From the NCBI GenBank assembly GCA_011033025.1, contig WFMF01000111.1, positions 248,001 to 312,000 of the forward strand: a stretch of 64,000 bases of DNA. Direction: 5' to 3'. Below, one piece after another: positions 27,101 to 36,108 of this stretch. The stretch is from Beroe forskalii (lineage: Eukaryota; Ctenophora; Nuda; Beroida; Beroidae). Each line of letters begins with the position of its first letter. Position 1 is the stretch's first letter. Below the pieces are notes generated by a model that made no database searches, was not told the origin of the DNA, and saw nothing but the letters and a program-made list of their open reading frames with translations. The position numbers and the translations under genes are program-made.

Positions 27101-27441
27101 TATTCTATCACCAATCACCTGTGTACTTCAGAAAGAACGAGTTCTAGCTTTGCTTCAAAAGCTATTGTTGAGCTGTTGAGCTATTACTATTAAAACGAAT
27201 AACTTGAACTTATTAACAAATTTGAATTAAAAGTACAATTTACCAGGTTTTCAAAAGACACAATCTTGTAAAGATCTCTCCACTTGACGAGGAATTTGAC
27301 CCAGTTTACCATGAAGCTATGTTTCAAGTCCCTGATCCATCTAAAAAACCAGGAACTGTCATGAACGTAATTCAGTCTGGCTATGTTTTACACTCCAGAT
27401 CTATACGACCAGCAAAAGTCGGTGTCGTCAAAGAGACTTAA
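21192..27441 (+). CDS. GRPEL1: Mitochondrial GrpE protein homolog, copy 1
   Basis: GrpE is the nucleotide-exchange factor for mitochondrial HSP70 in the matrix, needed for protein import and folding. Four exons with GT-AG junctions: 21,192-21,320, 22,827-23,021, 26,931-27,059 and 27,247-27,441; all junctions are in phase 0. The product is 215 residues, against 217 in human GRPEL1. The first 30 residues (MHTLTRVVRSRCFVQNLTRC...) are rich in R and lack acid, as expected for a matrix-targeting presequence. Exon 2 gives the long helix with KNKYLRALADGENIRNRSKK; exon 3 ends in SLANLYEGVSLTYNQLHQ; exon 4 carries the beta-domain EEFDPVYHEAMFQVP and ends RSIRPAKVGVVKET, typical of the family. Introns 1 and 2 are filled with repeats; intron 3 is 187 bp. 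It is intact and matches the copy at 43,011-54,750. Confidence 0.95.
21655..21895. repeat. TTATTGCACTCG-family repeat in GRPEL1 intron 1 (copy 1)
   Basis: Same family as 19,822-20,078: ATTGGCTAATACACTAAGAGCA, palindromic ATTATTGCACTCGTGCAATA, end CCAGCCATGCTCTAAGCATA. The allele at 44,490-44,735 is almost identical. Confidence 0.55.
22085..22797. mobile_element. Foldback with short-unit arms (GAAACCACC family) in GRPEL1 intron 1
   Basis: The left tip has AAAAGCAGGAACCACCCAAA and the right tip is its complement, GGTGGTTCCTGCTTTCAGTA. Arms are made of degenerate 10-base CGAAACCACC-type units, C/A-rich on the left and G/T-rich on the right. It is present in both GRPEL1 copies (also about 50,520-51,232), so it predates their split. 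No transposase. Confidence 0.65.
23385..25409 (-). mobile_element. LINE-type ORF1 element in GRPEL1 intron 2, copy 1, split by a foldback
   Basis: The minus strand encodes a LINE-like ORF1 product. A predicted coiled coil (SSMKEQLSSQETVIELQEKL) is followed by an RRM-like part with QIVLFGVPEDN, then RPVKVNFNTREEAQ, and a basic tail with PERSPAERAQRRKLVQILRD. The frame is interrupted by the insertion at 24,181-24,869. The other copy (52,055-52,971) lacks that insertion. At the left (3') end are two units of AACATCAATTAGAAAAAATA, a short tandem tail as in several LINE families. No reverse transcriptase is nearby, so this is an ORF1-only derivative or a heavily truncated LINE. Confidence 0.65.
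24181..24869. mobile_element. Foldback transposon with GCCAGTA-unit arms and 8-bp target duplication
   Basis: The ends are GGTAAATTGAGCGATCCGTC and its exact complement. The target duplication GGACATCT lies on both sides (24,173-24,180 and 24,870-24,877). The other copy has a single GGACATCT at this place (52,680-52,687), proving insertion. Left-arm units CGCGCCAGTATCACGCCAGT repeat many times; the right arm is the mirror, so nearly the whole 689 bp can fold back. No coding capacity. An 8-bp duplication is typical of hAT transposition, but the termini do not match the usual CAG-type hAT ends. Confidence 0.85.
25410..26640. other. GRPEL1 intron 2 remainder, copy 1
   Basis: Non-coding, collinear with 53,215-53,940 except for about 530 bp (about 26,063-26,595) present only here. 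The shared part includes AACAGGCCTGATGAGCCTGC and a conserved stretch starting ATGGCCTCGTTCACAAACTT. In the other copy this stretch is open for 81 codons (53,312-53,557); here it is closed early. No recognised domain. Confidence 0.4.
26641..26681. repeat. Perfect 20-bp palindrome in GRPEL1 intron 2
   Basis: GTGGCCTCCGATGCCCCTCA is followed by one base and its exact complement. GC-rich in an AT-rich intron, 250 bp before exon 3; preserved without change in the other copy (53,944-53,984). Confidence 0.75.
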
Positions 27442-28335
27442 TTAACTTGGCTAAATCTTATTTTGTGTTCCTCGCTGAGTCGACATGATAATCTTGATGT
27501 GACTAGAGATTATCGTTCATACTTTCATACCTATCCAGGTTAATAGGGACGGCCTCTAATATTTTGTTTGATTGTACTATTCTACATCCTGTCTCATTAA
27601 CCAGTTAATGAGACCTGTCTCATTAACTTCATTATAAGCGTCAATAGTGGGAGCATGAAACTAAATAGGTAAATTGGAATCAGGATAAGTGAAATAAATA
27701 GTTAACTTAATTCGACCTCACAAAGGGATTTTTCAGAAAAGATACTGAGTAATGAGTATTACCATTTACCTACCTACTTTAAGGAGATTTGTGTATTCCA
27801 TTCAAGCATTCGAAATGTAATTGATATTTAAGTGTTTTTTAATTTTATAATTTTGAAGATTTGTATCTCTGTGTATAAAAACGATTATGAAAATATCACT
27901 GTAGCTCAATATCAAATGAAACCTACCTCTGTGTGAATTTTCGCCACTCAATAATTAAAATACTAAAATAGCACATTTTGAACAAGTTGCAGTTTCAAAA
28001 GCTAAAGAGGTTATAGCATAGAAATCTTAAAGGATTGTGCAACACATTCCATAAAAATAAATCAAATTAAACATCTGCATCATTATCAAAGTTTCATTAG
28101 GAGATTAAAGTTTATGTCTTTATATGCTAAATTTGTGGATAAAACCTTCGTGGCTAACACATTTTCTGTCCTATTTCATTAATATATTATATTAACTTGT
28201 CATCTGAGCAGTAATTACTAACTAGGCAGTAACATTTTGCACGCAAAATGAAAATAATCCATAAAATTGGTGCAATCAAGTATAAATTTTAGGTATATTA
28301 GGATATGGTATGACAAAAAACAATTGAAAATTGTG
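27442..28335. other. GRPEL1 to FHIT intergenic region, copy 1
   Basis: AT-rich, no gene. A short variable repeat of CTCATTAAC / GTTAATGAG units occurs at 27,590-27,630; the other copy has one more unit (54,898-54,950). Otherwise collinear with 54,751-55,640. Confidence 0.4.
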
Positions 28336-28340
28336 TAGGT

Positions 28341-28571
28341 TCCGCAGCGCACCTGTAGATTTTTGCGATTAAAAGTGGTGATATGAACTTAAATCGCAGC
28401 GCTGGCGTGGTAGTGGCCTGATTTTGCAAGGAATAGATGCATTGATTGATTCAAGTGTCATTAATAGATTAATCAATATTCCTTGCAGCAAAAGCTCACT
28501 GCCACGCCAGCGCTGCGATTTAAGTTCATATCACCACTTTTAATCGCAAAAATCTACAGGTGCGCTGTGGA
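28341..28571. repeat. Inverted-repeat element with invertible 91-bp core, copy 1
   Basis: About 70-bp arms (28,341-28,410 and 28,502-28,571; TCCGCAGCGCACCTGTAGAT and complement) surround a 91-bp non-palindromic core, 28,411-28,501. In the other copy the arms are in the same place but the core (55,714-55,804) is in the opposite orientation with one mismatch. Confidence 0.85.
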
Positions 28572-29159
28572 ATTTACACAATTAATTTCCAATTGTTTTT
28601 TGTCATACCATATCACCCCATTCTAGAACCTGTAGTAATGTTAGTACAACCTGATTTTTGAAGGACGTCATGTTAGTATTGTTTCAGTGTCGTCACACAA
28701 TCATAATTATAACATTCATACATGTTTCTACTCCTCTCTAAAATGGGAACGTACTGCAATAACCAGCCACCACCAAGCGCTATTCAAGTTCTTAAGTATT
28801 TTTAGGCACATTTCTTCAAGGAGTAACCTTGCATATCAATGGGAATTGGGGATAATATGCAAGCATTTTGATTGAATTATGAAATAGGTCAGAGCATAGC
28901 GTGGAGAGGAACAGGACACCCGCTCTCTCTACATAGTGCCAATTCGATTATCTACCTCCCCACTTCACTGTTGGACTAACATGAAAATGACTAACATGCT
29001 TTTGCAACGCAACATACAATAATACAGTGGGTTGCCTAGATCTGGGCAACCTGACATACAAATATGAACGGGGTTGCCTGTTTCTGAAACTTGAGCTCCC
29101 TAGCAGAGGAGGAGCAATATGCAATAGCATTTGTAAACAGTGATGAACAGTGTCCACTA

Positions 29160-31572
29160 CAGTAAACGACCGAGGCCTCGGCCTCGGCCTCGGCCTCGGC
29201 CAAACTCGGCCTTTTTTTCAAACTCGGCCTCGGCCTCGGCCTCGGCCAACTTTTTGCAGGATTTGGCCGATTTTTTTTTCATTAAATTAAATTTAAAATG
29301 AATATTTTTTTGGCTGAAATTGATTATTCAGCGGTCGATCATAATTCAACATTTGATACAAGACAGAAACGCATGACTGAGCTAATTTACTTAGTAATTA
29401 GTAATTCATTTAATTCAACAGTATCACGATACACGTACAGTAATACATTTAGAAAAATGTTACAAGTATGAACTTACCTATTATCAAAATATACATACAG
29501 TATAAAACTACATGGGATACATAACATGACAAGTATTGAATTGTGTTTACCTTGTATAAAAACACTATATTTAAAGTATGAAATTGGCTAAAAAATGATA
29601 AAAATAAAATAATAATTATTCAAATGATCTCTCTCGTTATAATATATTGAGAGAGGTAGGAGTTCCACGATAAAAATTTTAACTCAAGGAAAACTTAATC
29701 CTCCTCAGATTCAGGGCAGGATGAAGACGCATGATCGCCATCCTCACTATCATCTTGCATATCCTCATCTACCTCCATGTCATACGTCCTCCTATTTGGT
29801 AATTCAAAGTTTTCAGGGACAGATTTCAGGTCTAGATCGTAATCTAAAGCTCTTAGATTGTATGTTATAAACAACAAGGTTTCAACGTTGTTAGGCAACA
29901 GACGTAGTCTATCCTTTACAATGGTCTTTGTTATTTTAAATTCACGCTCGCTTGGCGCAGAGCTTGCTGGAGGACATAAATACCTGCGAGCCAGGTTTGC
30001 CAGATTAGGAAGAACACTGCTATATTGCTTCCAGAATTCAAGTGGGTCAGAATCAACAGGAACTCTAGAAAGTTTGAAGTATTGATTCATCTCTGATTCG
30101 TAAGGACAAGGGTCATCATCATTGCCTGTATCCTCAGGCTCTGTTTCAAACGGGTCAACTAGCACATCACTCCAGGCATCAGCTCCACTGTTACTTGCAG
30201 AATCTGTAGCTGTAGCTGATGAGGTACCAATTTCACTCCCTCTCATTTCGCTTAGCATGAGTGCTTTAGCCCTCAGGGCTTTGGACGCATCTGCAAACCC
30301 AGCAATCTTGTACCTTGGATCCGGTCAAGTAATAAAGAAGTAAGAATTGAAAAAAAAAGAAATTTTCGCCGAACTATGGAGGTCAAAAATGTAACGGTAA
30401 GTAAGGCTGACTGATGCATTATTTAAGATAATAAATCTTTAAAAAAGTAAGTACTAACTTTAGCCAAGTTATAATTTTTAGTCCCTTACTTCTACAAACT
30501 TGTAGAATGTGTAGCTGTCGTAGGTCCTAAACCTAACTAGTAACTACTAACTACAAATGTAAACCTGTCAATGCACAGATTAAACCAAAGCTATTGTTAC
30601 AAGAAGATATCAGTTATTTGCTTGAAAAGCAGAGTGAAGGATCTGGTACTTGGAACAACAACAATTTCGTTTTGTAGGTACAATGCCACGAGAAATTATA
30701 GGACAAGTTCAAGTCGTTACAAAAGCAATTACCGTTTCATTATTATAGGGATGATAAAATAGAATTCTCCATTTGTAGCAAGCGTATAAGTGTGCCAAAT
30801 TATTGTTAAGGGCCACCCATAAGGGTTTGAAATTTATCATAACATAAGAAGTGTATATGAAATAATAATTTAATATTATTATGATTTCATATACACTTCT
30901 TGTTATATAATAACTTCTGAAATGGGTGGCCTGGCTAGGGTTTTATACCAGTGTATCATAACTAAACTAATTTATTTAATCATCTAACTTGAACAAAGTA
31001 GGCAATAGGTACACAAAATACACAGACAGTATACACTATACACTACGCAGGTATACACAAGTACACAGTATCAGTAAGCCGCACTACTACGACTAAATGG
31101 CGACTAGAGGACAAGTAAAATCTGAGAACAATCATTCCGGCATAACGAAGAGGAAATAGTGTGATCGTAAATCTGAACGCAAATTCTGTAACCTATTGTG
31201 GTAAATATAATTACATTACTTGTACAGGATAAAGTGGATATAATATATCGCGCCTCTTCATGCAGTACCTACATGTGATTTGATTAAGAATGTACACAAT
31301 GTTGCTTCCCCTACTAACTATTGAGACACGGTTGATGACTGATCAATGATCATGATTATATATAGCATCCAGTACTGTAGTATAAAGGTTAAATTAAATT
31401 ATACCAAACAATAATCGTTCAAAATATTTCAGTGGCTTGGTAGAATAATAAGAAACTCGGCCGTACTCGGCCTCGGCCTCGGCCTCGGCCTCGGCCTCGG
31501 CTACGGCCGTGTTAATGCAAACTCGGCCTCGGCCTCGGCCTCGGCCAAAATCCTGAACTCGGTCGTTTACTG
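29160..31572 (-). mobile_element. hAT DNA transposon nested in the outer element
   Basis: Ends CAGTAAACGACCGAG and its complement, flanked by the 8-bp duplication GTCCACTA (29,152-29,159 and 31,573-31,580): both are hAT hallmarks. Just inside the ends are arrays of the hexamer CGGCCT (about 29,175-29,255 and 31,458-31,552) in opposite order. The minus strand codes for the C-terminal part of a hAT transposase. The central and N-terminal transposase parts are not recognisable in this 2.4-kb copy, so it is internally deleted or decayed and not autonomous. Confidence 0.88.
29695..30330 (-). pseudogene. hAT transposase C-terminal fragment
   Basis: Minus-strand translation starts around DPRYKIAGFADASKALRAKA (LDPRYK is a conserved hAT motif). 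After an acidic, low-complexity linker it reaches the hAT dimerisation domain: PLEFWKQYSSVLPNLANLAR, RYLCPPASSAPSEREFK, NNVETLLFITYNLR. The continuous open stretch 29,695-30,258 is 187 codons and ends in an acidic tail. The catalytic RNase H-like part that should precede it is missing. It lies inside the element bounded by CAGTAAACGACCGAG ends. Confidence 0.85.
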
Positions 31573-31756
31573 GTCCACTAGAGCACTAGCGACTGGTCAA
31601 TGTATACTGTTGATAATTTTCACAATTTTATTTCTGTGGATGTTTGTTGTCAACCGTCAAGCAGGTCACATGTTAGTAATTTTGTCCTTTTATTATCCTA
31701 GATGTTAGTACAATATGTTGCATAAGTTGCCTGGGTTTTTGAATGGGGCCATATCA

Positions 31757-32480
31757 TTCTTTTTTGGTGTTGAACAAGGCAACAAAGTTGCCAATGCCGT
31801 TGGATTTAAGTCAATACCTTGTTCCGGAGACGAGATACAAGCGATAATTGGTTTAATTGACCAATTATGTAATTACGCGATTTAAAGTGAAAATTTTTAA
31901 ATAGCATACTACACGCAGTCCATGCCAAAGTTTTCAATGCCGTTGGATTTAGGTCTTTACCATGTTCCTGGGACGAGACATAAGCGATAATTGGTTTAAT
32001 TGGCCAATTATCTAATTAATCGATTTGTAATGAAAATTTTTACAGTGCTTATCAGTTATCACACGCGATCCATGCCAAGATTTTCAATGCCATTAGATTA
32101 AGTCTCTACCACGTTCCTGGGACGAGATCTGAGCGATTATTATTTTAATCGGCCAATTATCTAATTAGGTGATTTGTTATGGAAATTTTAACAGTGCTCA
32201 CTACACGCAATCCATGCCAAGGTTTTTAATGCCGTAAGATTTAAGCTTTTAAGTCTCTACCATGTTCCTGAGACGAGATATGAGCGATAATTGGTTTAAT
32301 TGGCCAATTATGTAATTAAGCGATCTGTTATGAAAATTTCTAAAGCGCTCACTACACGTGATCCATGCCAAGGAATTCAATGCCGTAAGATTTAAGTCCC
32401 TACCATGTTCCTGAAACAAGATATGAGCAACAATTGGTTTAATTGGCCAATTATCCAATTAAGTAGTTTGAAGTTAAAAT
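31757..32480. repeat. About 150-bp tandem repeat upstream of FHIT, five units
   Basis: Units share CAATGCCGTTGGATTTAAGT, GTTCCTGGGACGAGA and GATAATTGGTTTAATTGGCC, at about 31,790, 31,945, 32,085, 32,226 and 32,372. The other copy (55,945-56,490) has four units, so unit number varies. No coding capacity. Confidence 0.7.
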
Positions 32481-33557
32481 TCCCATATGCCAAAGTTTAA
32501 GATACTTTTAGATTTATGTCAATATCTGTTTTGGTTTTCACACAAACTTACTTACAAAAAGTGTGGTGCCGAGAAGGCGAGACAACGATAATACTAATTT
32601 CCGTGATTTTAAGATTTTAGGCTTTTTTGAATAATTTTTCCTGCTAAAACAGTACGATCGATTTTCATGAAATTTTCAGCGTTTCTTAATCATGTGATGG
32701 ACTAAACCTGTGCAAATTTTTGTGATCAACAACTAAAGTTAATTTAACACCTTGAAAACGCTTCACGAAAATCGCAATTTTCGCAAATCACTGTATTTTT
32801 ATATAATGGGCACTGGCAAAGAAGTTTTTCAATACTTGAAAAATGATTCCACTACCAATTTTATCACTTCAGGCTGGTACTACCGGCTTGTTTGGAATGT
32901 CTGGCCAGCAGTCCCGGCCCTTCGGGCCGAGACTGCTGGCCAATTCGGCTGCCCTCGGCACTTCGGGCCGAGACTGCTGGCCAATTCGGCTGCCCTCGGC
33001 ACTTCGGGCCGAGGGCAGATGCCCTGAGTTGTGTCTTAACTTGCGCTGCAAGCGCTTGCCAGCGCCCTGATAAAGCACAATTTACCCACTTGGGTAAATT
33101 GTGCTTTTATATCCTAATATAAAATTTATACTTAATTTTTTGCACAAAGTTTTAAAAATATGTTACAAAATATGGAGAAATTTTACTAGATTAGATCTGA
33201 ATCAAAGTATAAAATATTTATGGATAAAGCAAAATCAAGTTTCCCTGTGATTTAATTTTTCCCTGCTTTTTATTGGTCATCACATACTATATAGGTAGTA
33301 AACACTGAATTTTGCCCAGTTCCACATGTACCAAACAGGGATAATTTGCACCCTTATCATTGATCAACGTCACAATAAAGATTGAAGCCGTTTCACAGCT
33401 TCAGACCATCGTAGTATTGTAAAATAGAGATTATAGGCAACTATTTATTTTGTTATTTGATTATTTGGAGGATATCAAAGTTCAACTTGCAGACATGGGG
33501 ATATGGCCTGACTAGTGCACACATATCTAGACTTCAATACAGCACCACCGTGAGCTA
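32481..33557. other. FHIT upstream region, copy 1
   Basis: Non-coding. At 32,895-33,025 a GC-rich minisatellite of about 55-bp units (CTGGCCAATTCGGCTGCCCT with CACTTCGGGCCGAG) is present with one more unit than in the other copy (56,915-56,990). A hairpin of CACAATTTACCC and GGGTAAATTGTG follows at 33,077-33,106. The FHIT promoter and leader presumably lie in the last few hundred bases. Confidence 0.45.
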
Positions 33558-35071
33558 ATGTTCAAGTTTGGTCAGCACTTGATAACGCAGAGCTGCGTGT
33601 TCTGGGAGAGCAAGCTGTGCTACGCCTTCGTGAACATCAGACCTGTCCTACCTGGACATGTCCTCGTTTCTCCAAAGAGAGCAGAACCCTTCTTCACTGG
33701 ACTCCTAGGGGAGGAATCTGCAGAACTCTTCACAGGTACTTGGGTGTCATATAGACTTAGAGGAGCAATAGGGAGCAATAAGCCGTTATTATTCATTATA
33801 AGTCTCATGGAGGTACCACTTAGGGCGGCTAAATTTGATTAGAATATAATGTTGGAAAAGTTAAAATGCAATATACTATGTTTCAAGGTGGACCTTACAC
33901 GTCTTAAAGTCTAATTTTAAACCCTGGAAGCTAGGATGCGCAGCTGTCGTGAGTGGAATTGTGTGTAGGAGCGTTGCTTGGTATAGTGTTTTGTATTGGT
34001 AATGGATGTGTGTCTGGTAAGTACTTTATGCATAGATACCAGGGCGTTTTTCCATGGTTTATGAAAAGCCGTCTTAGTGTGAGTAGGGAGAGCTCCATCG
34101 TGATACTTGATCTTGACGCAGCCGTCGATAACCACACGAACACCAAACTTTTGTATACCGTATAGTACATTTATTTATACCTTACAAGACAAAATAACAT
34201 GGGAAAATAATTCTGGGGATCGAAATTTTGGGGGTTCGAAAATATGGGGATTTTTTTCAAAAATCCCCAAATTTCGTACCCCAAATTAAATCAGGTGATT
34301 TTCGCCTTTTTTCAAATTCAAAAAAAATAAGGTAACTTTTGGGAATAAATCAGAACTTCAGAAAGGCCAATATTACTGAGGTGATCGAAGTAGTAGAATT
34401 TCCAGTACAAGATCCCTTTTATCGAGTCGAGTGTAGGAGGTTTTATTACTTTATTAGGAATTACTGCATTTAAGATATTTTTAACTCTTCTGCACTGATA
34501 TACTTATTGAAATTTGTCTGGGAATACCATATCTTATGCACTGTTAGTCAAATCACAAACCCGCTATTAACTAATTTGGGGGAAATAATTTTGGGGATCG
34601 AAATTTTGGGGGAACGAAAATATGGGGATTTTTTCGTAAAATCCCCAAATTTCGTACCTTTTAAATATGTCTCGTATAAGTGATTCCATGATTTAAGGTG
34701 TTAATTGAAAATATTCTTTTGCAAATAAATATCCTATATCTACTGTTGTAATAACCGCTTTGTATTTATTGCCCAAAAATGAATGATGAACATATTAACC
34801 AGGAGCACAGATGATCTCCAAGGCTCTCAAATCTCACTACCAGACAAGCAGCTTGACAGTGGTTATACAGGATGGGGAGCATGCTGGGCAGTCCGTGCCC
34901 CATGTCCACGTGCACCTCCTGCCCCGTCAGGAGGGAGACTTCACTAACAATGACGATATCTACCAAGAAATCGAGAGGGTGGACAGTCACAGGAGGGAAG
35001 AGAGAAGTTTAGAGGACATGGAGAGAGAAGCTGCACTTTACCGGCGACTAGTTGCTCATCATGCACACTAG
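33558..35071 (+). CDS. FHIT: Bis(5'-adenosyl)-triphosphatase FHIT, copy 1
   Basis: FHIT is a HIT-family hydrolase that splits diadenosine polyphosphates such as Ap3A to AMP and ADP, and is a tumour suppressor in mammals. Two coding exons: 33,558-33,735 (donor CACAG/GTACT) and 34,803-35,071 (acceptor ACCAG/GAGCAC). Joining them makes a GGA codon and gives TGAQMISKALKSH, which lines up with the human protein; using the next AG (34,810) would break the frame. The product is 148 residues against 147 in human. Signatures: FGQHLI near the N terminus, RPVLPGHVLVSPKR, VVIQDGEHAGQSVPHVHVHL with the HIT triad H-V-H-V-H, then RQEGDFTNNDDIY. Unlike fly and worm, no nitrilase domain is fused. Confidence 0.94.
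34150..34680. repeat. FHIT intron repeat of GGGGATTTTT hairpins, copy 1
   Basis: Two direct units of about 75 bp (about 34,205-34,282 and 34,582-34,658), each with GGGGATCGAAATTTTGGGGG followed by a small hairpin GGGGATTTTT / AAAATCCCC. A related hairpin is at 11,430. In the other copy this part of the intron is replaced by the 3.7-kb insertion at 58,251-61,919. Confidence 0.5.
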
Positions 35072-36108
35072 ATCAAATCTAGTTTGTAATAAGTGGTTAC
35101 TGAAGTCTGAAAATGTGAAAGATGTCTTAGGGCGCAAGTTAAAACGTTCAATGATACGATAGAGTTTTAAAATCAGGAGCTTTCGAAAATCATGTGATTA
35201 TCGTCGTCACCTGTGAAAGATGATCTACTGTACTATCTTTTTATGGGGTTTTTCGCTAATAAACGTTTTTAGCTTTGGTACCTTCTAGAACTCTAGAACT
35301 TCTATTTAGAACAGATTGAGAGTCACTAACAGTAACAGTATTTAGTTCAATGTGAATAGTAATTAAAGCAGACAATCTTAGCGGCTAGTGCTTTGCTTTT
35401 TGGGTGACTTTTCTTCGATTTTGGATGAGTTATCCAACACATAGCAACTCAGTCTCCCCATATGATACAATAGTTGTTGAAACTTTGATAAGTCGATTTA
35501 AATATTAGCCCATACAGGGGCCTTCTCTTAATTACGTTCGCATTTCCCCCGATTTTCACTTTCAGACTCACTCTCCCCCCCCATAGTTTACACTTGTTAC
35601 AAATTCGAAATCCACTCCTTTCCCCCTCACATTATATCGTTCGCCTTGTTGATACTTTCCAAAACCTCCCTCTCCCTACGTCCGCACTTGTTACAAATTT
35701 GAAAAAACCCTATTCCTTAATTGGCGAGAGAATTTGTTAATTAATACCTATTGGAATCCACTGAGACCCGCTGTATTCTAGGATGTAATCTCATACAGTG
35801 TTATCATGCCAGACATCCTTCAAACATCAGACCACTACAAGCACAGTCGCAAATGGACACTCACAGGTCTCACTTTCACTTGTTACAATTAACGTTCCCA
35901 ACGTTTGCAGCTATTTTAGTGACCTTGATACTTTGATTGACCATGATTCTTGAAAGTTAATAAGGGTGCGTCCTTTTTTTGAATTTTTGGCATACCTCTA
36001 CTTTCTGGTAGGGTCTTGTAGATCTCGATGAGCTGATCACAAATATCTCCATCAAGCTTTTTGGTTGGCAATAACTTCCTTGTTCAGTGGCTTATCCCTC
36101 ATTATTGA
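35072..36108. other. FHIT to helical-repeat gene intergenic region, copy 1
   Basis: Non-coding, AT-rich, with C/T-rich patches at 35,575-35,690. A minus-strand piece at 35,945-36,075 could read as a short protein stretch but is not convincing. Collinear with 62,308-63,300. Confidence 0.35.

Larger units (their letters stand above)
28616..31748. mobile_element. Outer hAT-like element with 8-bp target duplication
   Basis: Absent from the other copy, where CCATATCA occurs once (55,906-55,913). Here CCATATCA flanks the insertion (28,608-28,615 and 31,749-31,756). The ends are short inverted repeats beginning CCCCATTCTAGAACC and, from the right, CCCCATTCAAAAACC. About 0.7 kb is its own sequence; the rest is the inner hAT element. 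No transposase of its own was seen, so it is probably non-autonomous. Confidence 0.8.

Noticed and set aside
33917-34170. Minus-strand 72-79-codon frames in the FHIT intron, conserved in both copies
   Set aside because: Two overlapping frames are equally conserved because the DNA is allelic; no domain and no codon-level signal.
35945-36075. Minus-strand stretch resembling a short piece of the exon at 36,109-36,266
   Set aside because: Resemblance is limited to a few residues (DQLIEIYK against DELIKIYH); too short to call a duplicated exon or retroelement.
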